From NCBI RefSeq assembly GCF_000621445.1, contig NZ_KK211279.1:57203-119481 (forward strand): a stretch of 62,279 nt of DNA, read 5' to 3'. Origin of the DNA: Alkalihalobacillus bogoriensis ATCC BAA-922 (lineage in GTDB: Bacteria > Bacillota > Bacilli > Bacillales > Bacillaceae_F). A model generated the notes under the pieces. The model had not been told where the DNA came from. It saw only the letters and a list, made by a program, of their open reading frames with translations, and did no database searches. Below, piece by piece: positions 1 to 9,900 of this stretch; within the stretch, counting starts at the first letter, position 1; each line of letters opens with the position of its first letter. Position numbers and translations under genes: made by a program.

Positions 1-3
1 TTT

Positions 4-30
4 TGTCCTTCATCGCCTTTATGAAGGACA
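4..30. repeat. Small inverted repeat at window edge
   Basis: TGTCCTTCA at 4-12 is the exact inverted complement of TGAAGGACA at 22-30, with a 9-nt loop. The sequence TTTTGTCCTTCA recurs directly at 42-53. The context to the left is cut off, so it cannot be assigned as a terminator of a neighbouring gene. Confidence 0.5.
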
Positions 31-126
31 CTTTCTCCTTATTTTGTCCTTCACCACTGTATTAATAACAACGGCTATATTTGCATTTAACGAAGTTTGA
101 CGTGTTCGTTTCGTAATAAATATAAA

Positions 127-187
127 AAGCTTGAAAGAATAAGCTCTCAAAGCTTCATTGTTATAGCAAAATTTTTATATTTTCTTA
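127..187 (+). repeat. Repeat B, copy 1 (3' half only)
   Basis: This stretch matches the right half of the repeat B family (reference copy 41916-42022): an AAGCTT/AAAGCT-containing stem, then GCAAAATTTTTATA and the terminal TTTTCTTA. The left half (TAAGAAAAACGCGG) is absent. It lies in the 244-bp gap downstream of the pullulanase gene, which otherwise holds only small hairpins. Confidence 0.6.
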
Positions 188-194
188 TCTAACA

Positions 195-237
195 GAAAAA
201 GACACAAAAGTCTCAAAAAACACAAGACTTTTGTGTC
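195..237 (-). terminator. Intrinsic terminator of the pullulanase gene
   Basis: Perfect 13-bp stem (GACACAAAAGTCT at 201-213 with AGACTTTTGTGTC at 225-237), followed on the minus strand by a short T run. It sits a few bases past the stop codon of the gene ending at 245. Confidence 0.8.
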
Positions 238-244
238 ACAATAA

Positions 245-3200
245 TTAATCTACTATTGTACCTTTTTGTTTTCGTTGATACATATAAACAATGGCTCCAA
301 CAACTATTACGATGAACCCTATTAACATAAACGTATATAATGGGGTTGCTGTTTTTGGCAACCTGTTTTCTTGGTCATCACTGTCTTTTCCTTCACTTTC
401 TTCTACCTTATCGTCATCAGTTCCTTCTCCTTCTTCATCCGGAGTAGGTTGTAATGGTTGTTTCGAATCATCTGGAACCTCAGTCGATGGCTCTTCCTCT
501 TTTGGCTCTTCTTCTTTAGGTTCTTCTTCTACTGGCTCCTCTGGTGTTGTTGGTGGTTCTTCTTCACCATTAGACAATTTTATAATAACCGTTGTTAATG
601 GCTCTAATTCAATTGATTCAGATGTTAATTGAAAGCCTGATTGTTCAGATACTTCCACTGTACCCGCTTCATCACTATCTACTAACACAACTCCTCTTGT
701 TAAATCTTCACTAATTGTTAACGAGCGAGAAGTAGAATCTGCGTTCACAAATACATAATACGCATCTCCGCTTGTCGCCTCATTGCGATACGCAATAACT
801 AAATCTCGCTCTTTCATTTCCGGAGCTTCGATTATCGTAACATTCTCATCTACCAATGCTTTCGAACCTAAACGAAAGGCATCAGTCGATCGTCTCAACT
901 CAATTAATCCTGTTGTGTATTCTCTCGTTTCATTATGAAGAGGGTATTCAGACGCATTTGTTGCTTGTTCCCAATTAAACATATTAATCGCATCTGAAGA
1001 GTCATATGAATCATGAATAAAATATGGATAATCAAATGGTTGGCCATTTTCATCTACCATATATGTCGATTTATATGGAGCTTCTGTTGTTTGTTCTCTA
1101 TATTGTTTTGTTCTACCAAACTCTTGACCGGCATGAATAAATGCTGTACCTTGCGAAGTCAATACCATCGCATTTCCAATTCGAATTCGTTGTTGGATTT
1201 CTTCTTGGTGATAATCCGGGTCTTTTTTTATCGACTGGGCAATCACATCATGGAGTGTTAAATTGTCATGTGCTTCAATATAAGGAACGACATCTCCAGG
1301 GTCATCCGCAACAAAATTATGTGGCTGTGCTTTAATATTATCAAAAATTTGTTGCACATTTCTAGCACCGCCTGTAATGAAACGGGGTTGGCCTTCACTT
1401 CCGAACCCAGATTTTAACTCATTACGAAATTCATCTGAAAATACACCAACACTATCTGTATACTGCATCCAATCTTGGTCTGCAGGCATAACATCTGTTT
1501 CACCTTCATCTCCTACATATGTTCGCCAACCTTCCCCGATCATCAGAATATTCGGGTTTAATTGCTTGGCTTTGTCATAAGCGATTTGAATCGTCTCAGC
1601 ATCATGGTCACCCATCATGTCAAAACGGAAACCATCAACCTTATATACATCTGTCCAATATAAAATAGAATCCACTAAAATTCTTCTTGCCATTTCATGT
1701 GTTGTACCTAAACGGCCACCACCAAAGCTAGTCCGTGGAGTACCATCAGCGTCCATGAAATGATAGTAATTCGGTTCTAAATCTTCAAAAATTTCTACTT
1801 GAGCCGTATGGTTATACACGACATCGAGAATGACACCCATTCCTCGTTTATGGATTTCATCAATTAACATTTTGAGTTCTTGGATTCGAAGTTCTGGGTC
1901 ATCCGGATTTTCTGAATACATTCCAGTTGGTGCAAAATAACTATGTGGGTCATACCCCCAATTATAGTTATTACCGGACGAAGAATATTCTAGCATTCTT
2001 TCATTATTTTCAAATTCATTTGCCCAAAAATAGCTCATGACAGGTAAAAGCTGTACATGTGTTACACCTAATTGTTCAATATAATCAAGCTTATCAATAA
2101 AAGCGGTAAATGTACCGAACTGAGATTGTAGATCTCCTTCTATACTCGGATCAGATGTGAAATCACGGACATGCACTTCGTAAATGATTGCGTCTTCTCT
2201 TTTCTCATATCCATCAATATTCGCATATTGAAGGTTTGGACCAATATTAGCTGGATTCACAATAGCAGCTTTCCCAATCGGGTCATCCCCAAAATTATTC
2301 CATGTCGCCATAGATTTTGCATAAGGATCTAAAGCAAGAACTGTGTCTTCTCCTCTTGTAATTTTATAATGATAGTAATAGCCTTTTACATTATTAATGC
2401 CCGTATTTTCAGGTTGTAATGTAACATGCCAGACACCTCTGTCACCTAACGTCATTTCGATGTTTTCATGGACGATATTGTTTTGATTGTTTTTATCGTA
2501 AAGAACAACACTAACAGAATCTGCTGAAGGTGACCATAATTTTAACGTAGCTGTCCCATTTGAATGTAATGTCGCACCTAACTCACCATCATAAGCATAT
2601 AATTCATCTATCATTCTCCATCCTGTCCCGACCGTTATCGTTTTTTCATCAAATGTAACAGAAAAAGGAGATTGTTCTAAATCAAGCTCGACAAATACTT
2701 CTACAGTTCTATCATTTTTAATCGTGAGACCTGTAATAGAAATTGGATTACCTTCCTTATCAGAGATGGAAAGTAGTTCAAGTAAGTCAGCTTCTGTCAT
2801 TCCTTTTACACTCGTAAACTGTAAAACAATTTTATTAGTAGATAAAACTTCTCCTGAAATAAGAGCAACTGGCGTTTCCCAATAGGGGGAAATATAAACC
2901 GTCGAATCTCCCTCTCTTATCCAAAGCTGATTATAATCTTCTAATAAGGAAAACGACATATCCCCACTTTGTTGTCCATTCACTCTATTTACAACAAGGA
3001 AACCAATTTTACTTGCGTTATCCTTAACATCAACATCGACATAGGCCCCATATCGTCCAACTCCATCAAACGCTTTTGCTCCTGATGGCCAGTTTTCTGA
3101 AGGATTCACGACATCATCCCAAAGCCACAAACCTAGATTTTCATAGTTTCCACTTTCATTAACATAATGAATTCTAACTTGGTTTTCATCTAAAGAAACT

Positions 3201-3631
3201 GGTTCATATGTATACACTTGATCTGAGCCTTCTTGAATCCAGATTTCATTTATATTTTGTGAGGAAATGAGAAATGTCTTATCTCCTCCATCTTTTTCTT
3301 CTGTTTGTTTGTTGACTACAAGGAATCCGATTTGTGTTGCTCCTTCTGTTAATTCAACATCCACATACGCATTTCCATCTTCAGCTTCTTCAAATGAAAG
3401 AGCTCCGGTTGGCCATCCATCTGTCGGAGATTTTACGTCTCCCCATGTCCATAATCCCCAATTTTCATAATTCCCATCTTGCTTCTGATAATGGATTCTG
3501 AGTGTATTAGGATTGTTATCTTCAGCTTGTACGACTGCTGAAGTGAAACTAAAAGATAAAGAACTAGGGGAAAATACTAAAAGACTGATGATAATAAATA
3601 AAAGTGAACGATGCCATAAATTCTTTTTCAA
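245..3631 (-). CDS. Secreted type I pullulanase, LPKTA wall-anchored
   Basis: 1128 residues. The start is TTG, chosen because AAGGAGGAG lies 7 nt upstream. A signal peptide covers about residues 1-37. Two CBM41-like starch-binding modules follow (about 40-145 and 150-250), then a GH13 catalytic region. The type I pullulanase signature YNWGYDP is near residue 555. The nucleophile Asp is in GFRFDMM (about 670), the acid Glu in GEGW (about 699), and HDN is near 787. The family hydrolyses alpha-1,6 branches of pullulan and starch outside the cell. After a Pro/Glu-rich linker, LPKTAT, a hydrophobic segment and a basic tail indicate sortase attachment. Two cre-like sites upstream suggest glucose repression. 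Its exact branch specificity cannot be read from sequence. Confidence 0.93.
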   Translation of the reverse strand: MKKNLWHRSLLFIIISLLVFSPSSLSFSFTSAVVQAEDNNPNTLRIHYQKQDGNYENWGLWTWGDVKSPTDGWPTGALSFEEAEDGNAYVDVELTEGATQIGFLVVNKQTEEKDGGDKTFLISSQNINEIWIQEGSDQVYTYEPVSLDENQVRIHYVNESGNYENLGLWLWDDVVNPSENWPSGAKAFDGVGRYGAYVDVDVKDNASKIGFLVVNRVNGQQSGDMSFSLLEDYNQLWIREGDSTVYISPYWETPVALISGEVLSTNKIVLQFTSVKGMTEADLLELLSISDKEGNPISITGLTIKNDRTVEVFVELDLEQSPFSVTFDEKTITVGTGWRMIDELYAYDGELGATLHSNGTATLKLWSPSADSVSVVLYDKNNQNNIVHENIEMTLGDRGVWHVTLQPENTGINNVKGYYYHYKITRGEDTVLALDPYAKSMATWNNFGDDPIGKAAIVNPANIGPNLQYANIDGYEKREDAIIYEVHVRDFTSDPSIEGDLQSQFGTFTAFIDKLDYIEQLGVTHVQLLPVMSYFWANEFENNERMLEYSSSGNNYNWGYDPHSYFAPTGMYSENPDDPELRIQELKMLIDEIHKRGMGVILDVVYNHTAQVEIFEDLEPNYYHFMDADGTPRTSFGGGRLGTTHEMARRILVDSILYWTDVYKVDGFRFDMMGDHDAETIQIAYDKAKQLNPNILMIGEGWRTYVGDEGETDVMPADQDWMQYTDSVGVFSDEFRNELKSGFGSEGQPRFITGGARNVQQIFDNIKAQPHNFVADDPGDVVPYIEAHDNLTLHDVIAQSIKKDPDYHQEEIQQRIRIGNAMVLTSQGTAFIHAGQEFGRTKQYREQTTEAPYKSTYMVDENGQPFDYPYFIHDSYDSSDAINMFNWEQATNASEYPLHNETREYTTGLIELRRSTDAFRLGSKALVDENVTIIEAPEMKERDLVIAYRNEATSGDAYYVFVNADSTSRSLTISEDLTRGVVLVDSDEAGTVEVSEQSGFQLTSESIELEPLTTVIIKLSNGEEEPPTTPEEPVEEEPKEEEPKEEEPSTEVPDDSKQPLQPTPDEEGEGTDDDKVEESEGKDSDDQENRLPKTATPLYTFMLIGFIVIVVGAIVYMYQRKQKGTIVD

Positions 3632-3687
3632 ACATACTCCTCCTTAATTGTTAACCATCTGTTTCACGTAAAATGAAAACAAGTGCA

Positions 3688-3702
3688 TTGTAAACGCTTT
3701 CT
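3688..3702. promoter_or_regulatory. cre site (CcpA) upstream of pullulanase
   Basis: TTGTAAACGCTTTCT matches the B. subtilis cre consensus WTGNAANCGNWNNCW at every position. It lies about 57 bp upstream of the pullulanase start codon, where CcpA binding would block transcription. Catabolite repression is inferred. Confidence 0.75.
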
Positions 3703-3771
3703 TTCCTTTACTAAAAAAAACACTAAATTCAAATTATTTTTCCTTATCTCACCTCCTATTTGAATAATTAG

Positions 3772-3785
3772 TGCAACCGTTTTCA
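3772..3785. promoter_or_regulatory. Second cre-like site upstream of pullulanase
   Basis: TGCAACCGTTTTCA fits the cre core TGNAANCGNWNNCW; only the optional flanking W differs. It is about 140 bp upstream of the pullulanase start, 84 bp from the first cre site. Confidence 0.55.
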
Positions 3786-3865
3786 CTTTCAATACTATTA
3801 TGGTTTAAATTATAATGTCAATATAAAAATGTATCGTTTGCATAAATATAGTTATTTTTACCTTT

Positions 3866-3872
3866 TTCGACA
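3866..3872 (-). promoter_or_regulatory. Spo0A-box-like sequence
   Basis: On the minus strand this reads TGTCGAA within TTTTTGTCGAAAAA, matching the extended Spo0A box. It is 235 bp upstream of the pullulanase gene, just beyond the terminator of the nuclease gene. A lone box this far away may be chance in AT-rich DNA. Confidence 0.35.
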
Positions 3873-3873
3873 A

Positions 3874-3908
3874 AAACCCTACTGTCCTTCAATAGGACAA
3901 TAGGGTTT
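3874..3908 (-). terminator. Terminator of the giant nuclease gene
   Basis: AAACCCTACTGTCCT (3874-3888) pairs with AGGACAATAGGGTTT (3894-3908) at 14 of 15 positions. On the minus strand it is followed by TTTTGTCG. It abuts the stop codon of the gene ending at 3914. Confidence 0.75.
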
Positions 3909-3913
3909 AGTCA

Positions 3914-6900
3914 TTATTTAAGTATTACTCTTTTCTTTCTTTGAAGCCAGAATGAACTCACTCCCAATAGAAGAAAACCCATTCCGATTAAAATCCAATT
4001 GTATACATTTGTTGCTGTTTTCGGAAGAGGATTATTCTTTCCTTTCTTTGTATCACCCGGTGTAGGGAGCACGTCCTCTTTATTCTTAAGTTCTTCTTCA
4101 TTTTCATCGAAAACTGTAAATGTACTAAAATGATTCGTTAGTGCACTTACTTTCCCATTGTGATAACTACCACCTAGGCTCTCCCAATGCTTTTTTGTTT
4201 CATTCCAGTAAAAAACATTCACCTTTTTTTCATCTTTCACTTTCTTCTTATCGATTGCAAATGTTAACGTAATCGCTTCATCAAATGTAGAAATGACTAT
4301 CTTTCCTTGAGTTATTTTAAAATCATATACAGAACTTAATGCTCGTTTCATATCCTTCATTTTTGTAATCGTAACGGTAACTGCTTCATTCCCATTCTTA
4401 AATACAGAAGATGGAATATCCAGTTGTACATCATCTTTTTGAATGATAATGATAACATTTTTCTTCTTTAATTGCTCTACTTGGCCTTTATCAAACACGA
4501 TATTCATTTCTGTTTCATTTTGGTTACTAATATCGATGAGTAATACTCCATTATCGACAAGTTTATCCATATCTTTACGTGTTACCGTTGCAACACCATT
4601 TGAAATCGTTGGTTTTGCTTTTACTACTTTATTTTTGTCTTTATCTTTATCTTTGTCCTTGTCTTTGTCTTTGTCTTTGTCTTTGTCTTTATCTTTGTCT
4701 TTATCTTTGTCTTTATCTTTGTCTTTGTCATCACCTGGTTTTTCTGGGTCTGTTCCCGGATTTTCCTCTATAGGGTCTGTCCCTGGATTTTCTTCACCTG
4801 GGTCATCTTCATTAGGCTTTGACGCAGTGATGATTCTTCCTTCTGGTTGAGCATATTCATCTCCAACTGTTCCAATCCGGTGGAGGTAATCAGTGAATAC
4901 ATCATAGTCCGGAATAAATAACTCAGTCATTCTTCCTTCATCTTTCGCTTGTTTTAATACTGTGAATCCGTCTCCACCGTCAGCTAAAAATGCATTTGTT
5001 GCAACAATATAAGACTTGGATTCGTCAATATCAACATAACCAGCTTTTGTTTCCACTTGAACATTGAATACTCGATTCAATGCAGGTTGTGTAACATCAT
5101 AACTAAAGCGAACACCTGCTACTTGTAAGAAACGACCATTTCCTTCTTCTACTTTACTTACTCCATTTTCTAGGGCCTCTACAATCTCAGTACCCGTTAA
5201 CTCCATTGTTACTAAATTGTTCGCAAATGGCATAACTGTCAGCACATCACCTAATGTAATGTCCCCAGCAGGAATGGAAGCACGAATCCCTCCAGCATTT
5301 TGAATGGCAATTTCAGCATTCACACTTTCTTTTGCTTTTGCTAACATTCCATCTGCAATTAAATTTCCTAAATTCGTTTCTTTTGAACGAATATTACTTC
5401 TTTCTCCATCTAAATGAACGGTTGTTTTCCCAACGACCATTTTCTTCAATTCGTCTATCGGGCCTTGCAGTTCTTTTAATCGCTCTGCCGCCACTTGATC
5501 CTCTTCATAGATAAAATTCCCTTGTTCATCTTTACTGTCCACTTCAATGAGTTGACCATTCCAAGATTGGAGAACACCTTCTTCATCAAAGACAACATCA
5601 AGACGCCCTAAATATTCTCCGTATTCTTTTGCCTGAACAACTAATGTTGGGTCTTCAAATTGCTCAATCACTACCGGTTCTTCAACAAACGTATGACTGT
5701 GTCCACCAACAACGATATCAATTCCTTCCACCGTTTCAGCTAATATTACATCATACCGATAACCAAGATGTGTTACAGCTATAATTTTGTTTATGCCTTC
5801 TTCTTTTAACATATCCACAGTTAACTGGGCCTTTTCAAGATAATCTTCAAATACGATATTTTCACCAGGATTGGCTATAAACGCAGTGTCTTCTGTTGTT
5901 AGTCCGAAAATCCCTACTTGTTCTCCATTAATTTCTTTAATGATAGCAGGGTATAAATATCCATTTTCTCCTGGGCTTCCAACTTCATCTTTAAATAACA
6001 GACTTAGTTCTGGTTCATTGCTGTAATCGATGTTAGAACTTACAAATGGAAACTCGGCGTTCTTAATGAAATCAGCAAATACTTTTGGTCCTTTATCAAA
6101 TTCATGGTTACCAGGAACCATTGCATCATATTCAGCCATGTTCATAAATTCTAAGTCTGCTTGCCCTAAATATTGATTAAAGAACAGCGTACCTGAGAAC
6201 ACGTCCCCTGCATCTAATAACAATGATTGAGTTACTTCATCTCGAATGGAACGAATCGCTGTAATACGACGAGCCACACTATCTAAATGAGCATGAGTAT
6301 CGTTTGTATGCATCACAGTTAGCTCAAAATCATTTGATGTCTCAACCGGGTCTTCTCCAGGGGATGTCACTTCATATACAGATAATGTACCTGACACTTC
6401 GTTGGCAGCAAGTAACATTGTTTTTCCTGTAGGGCTGTCTTCTTTTGGAATAAACATTAATCCTTCGGTTCCAAGATCACCAGCTTCACCACTAGCCGGG
6501 TCTTTAGAAAAATCACGACTATTGTAATACGTTACAATAACAGGTTCACTTGGATTTGTAATGTTGTACACCATAATTCCACCAACACGCTCAAGTCCAA
6601 TAAACGCATAGGTTTGTCCATTAACTTGACCAATTTTTACATCCTCTGGTTCAGGACCTTTATCATCACTTCTTGTTTCACCTGTATTTTCTGTATGGTT
6701 TGCGTTAAAGTGTTCTTCTCCTAAGTGGTGAAGAGTAATATGTTCAAAATCACTTCCACTATCAAATACTAGCTCCATACTGTTGGCATCCCAAATCGAG
6801 AAGGAACGACCACCAAAGCTATACAATGCTTCATATGTTCCATCATCGTTTTTGCCCATTTCAGATGTGACACGTAATCTTCCTAATTGTTCTTCATTAA

Positions 6901-9900
6901 ACAGGCCATTTTCAACTAGCACGTCAAGTTCTTGTTGCGTATATCCCTCATAAAAATCAGCATTTAATTGAACATTGTTCTTAATTTTGTTGCTACCTGC
7001 ACGTGTTTCCTCTGAAAATCCTTTGTAATCTCGTGCATCTCCTTCATTAGCAGTTACAATATAACTTTTTCCATTGGCTTTGAAGTAGTCTATTCCATCT
7101 GGTTGAAACATCCCTAATACCGGCCATGGTTGAATATTTACTTTGTCATCTTTATCTGAAACGTCCATTGCATTTTCAAACAAAGAATGATCTTTAAAAC
7201 CAAGTCCATGAACATGTTTAAATTCTTTTGTTGTTAAATCTAGTGTGGCAATTGCGTTATTTTCTTGCAATGCTACGTATGCTGTTTTATTATCTTCTGC
7301 AACTACAATATATTCTGGCTCAAAGTCTTGTGCTGGACTGGCATTTGGTCCAAAAACTCGGACAGTTTCATCAATTTGATTTGGTGATAAATTTCCGAAA
7401 CCTACTGTTGTCACATCATCTTGATTAACACGCGCTCCTTTAGAAACATCAATGATAGAAACGGTTCCTTCTGGATCTATCGTATAACTATCATTTGGCT
7501 CTCCTTCGTTCGCAACAAGGATATATTGTCCATCATGTGTAAAAGTAACCATATCTGGAAGTGATCCAACTTCGACATTCGAAATTACTTTTCCATTTAT
7601 ATCGGCTAGTACTACTCGACCATTGTCTGTTCTCGGTTCTGCTGGAACAGCAAAGGCGATAAAGTTTCCATTAGGATGAACTGCAATACTTGTAATATCT
7701 CCAATGACAAATCCTTCACCTAAATCAAGCTCAGTGACATCAATTCGTTTTTTCAACGGAAGATTTAAGTTTGTTGGATTGGATAAGTCAACAATATCAA
7801 TCGCACTATCAGCCCCGTTTGCGATAAACGCTCGTTTTGTTTTCTTGTCAAAAACAACAATTTCAGCACCACTTTTGTTAAACCCTGCACCACTATCATA
7901 TCTACCGATTAAATTAAGCTCAAGTTCACCTGTCCCCGAATAATCTCTAGGGGTTACATCAATTTGGACTAGAACAGGGTCATGGTCACTTGCTCTACCA
8001 TGAACTTCCATAAAATCAGCATTAATATTAACAATGTCGACTTCTGTTTGTTCAACAAGGTGATTGCTCACTAAAATATGATCGAGAACTTGAGAGTTTC
8101 CTTCATAAACATACGTATACTGTTCTTCTTTTGGAAGAGCATCGATCATATTTGATAGCTCTTCACCTTTTAAAATGTTCAATGTTTGACTGAATTGGTA
8201 GTCATTTAAATCACCTAACACAACTACATTTGCATTGTTGTTTTTTTCCTTCACATCAGTCACAAAGTCATTGATAATTTCAGCAATTTGATGGCGTTGA
8301 ACTTCACTACCGAATACCGGTGGTTGATTTCGACCAAATAATGGTTGGTCTCCACGTTTTGAATTAAAGTGATTATTGATGACAATTATTTTTTCTCCAT
8401 TAAATATAAATTCTGCCGCTAATGGCTTTCGACTACTTTTAAACGCTTCATTTTGTGGTTCAATTCGACCAGGATTTAACGTTAATGCTTCACCTTCATA
8501 TCCGACTGCTTCTGTGGCTGAACCCTTTTCTCCCGGAGCTAGTTGAACACGCTCTGAATTATAAATATAACCTACCCGAATATTTCCACCAGGTTCCCCA
8601 CCGTCTTGATTATTTTCTGGTGCAATATCGGTATACTTATATATTGGTCCGCCTAATTTTTGAATATGATGAATTAATTTTTCATAAGTTTCATTTGCCT
8701 CTGTTACTCCGTTATCGGTATTCCCATTATTGTCTTGAATTTCAACAAGACCGACAATGTCAGGAGACTTTAAATTTGTAATAAGTGATTGTGCGATTTT
8801 CGCAAATTTTTCATCCGATGTGTTAGGAGATAAATTTTCAACATTGTAATTGGCAATTGTTACTTTATCTTCATGTGGACGAATCGTTGTAACAACAGGC
8901 TTTGCATCGCCTTCAACTAATGGCGGTAAGTCTGTTTTATTTGTAAAAATTTTATAATTATTGTACGTATATCCAACAACACCTGTTATCGTTCCATCAA
9001 AACAATCTCCTGTTTTGGCTTTAAAGTTCGTATCATTTACTGAGACAAACAAGCGGTCTGGATTTTGATGTGATTCAGATAAAAGAACACCGCCGTTTTC
9101 CGTTCGGACCTTTTCTACTCCATTATCAACGGTAACAACAACTTCTCCATATTTTTGTGGAGCAACAACGCAAGCATCATGGAATTGAACCCGCATTCCT
9201 TCTACACTCTCATAAAAATCAATCGCATCCACTTCTGGATTAAATGTTTCTAAGCCATCACTATCGATAGAATCTGTTGGGATCACTCTTCCATCTACTC
9301 CTAATATCACTGGAGCAGATAGTTTATCTAATTGATTTTGAGCAACAACTTGGACAGTTCCGCTCGCTGCATTTATTTGTGTCACAGGTAAATGCGTTTC
9401 ACTTCTATCATCATATCCTTCACTTGTTGTCCCATAAAACTCTGAGACAACCCCGGAAACTTCCACTTCATCTCCGACTTTCATACCATGAGAAGGCTTG
9501 TAAACATAAATTCCTTCTGATGTATGTGGATTATCATCTGGTGATGGATCTTCCATATAAAATCCACTACTTACCGTAAATGTGACAATTCCTTCAACAT
9601 TTTGTACATTTTGATTTTCATAAGGTGAGCGATGTGCTTCCCCTTGAATATCATGAATACGTAACGAATTTAATGGAAGAAGCACTTGATAACGAAACGT
9701 ATAAACAGCACTTTCTTCTCCTTGTTTATCTTGAACAATCGCTTTAATTGTTACGTCTTTATCAATAACTATAGGCTCTGTATAAAGTAGACTTTTTGTA
9801 GTTGGTGTTGTTCCGTCAACGGTGTAATAAATTGTTCCTCCTTTAGTTGGGGTAGTCAAGGTGACAGCCGACCCTTTCATAACTCCTCCTGATGAAGGGT

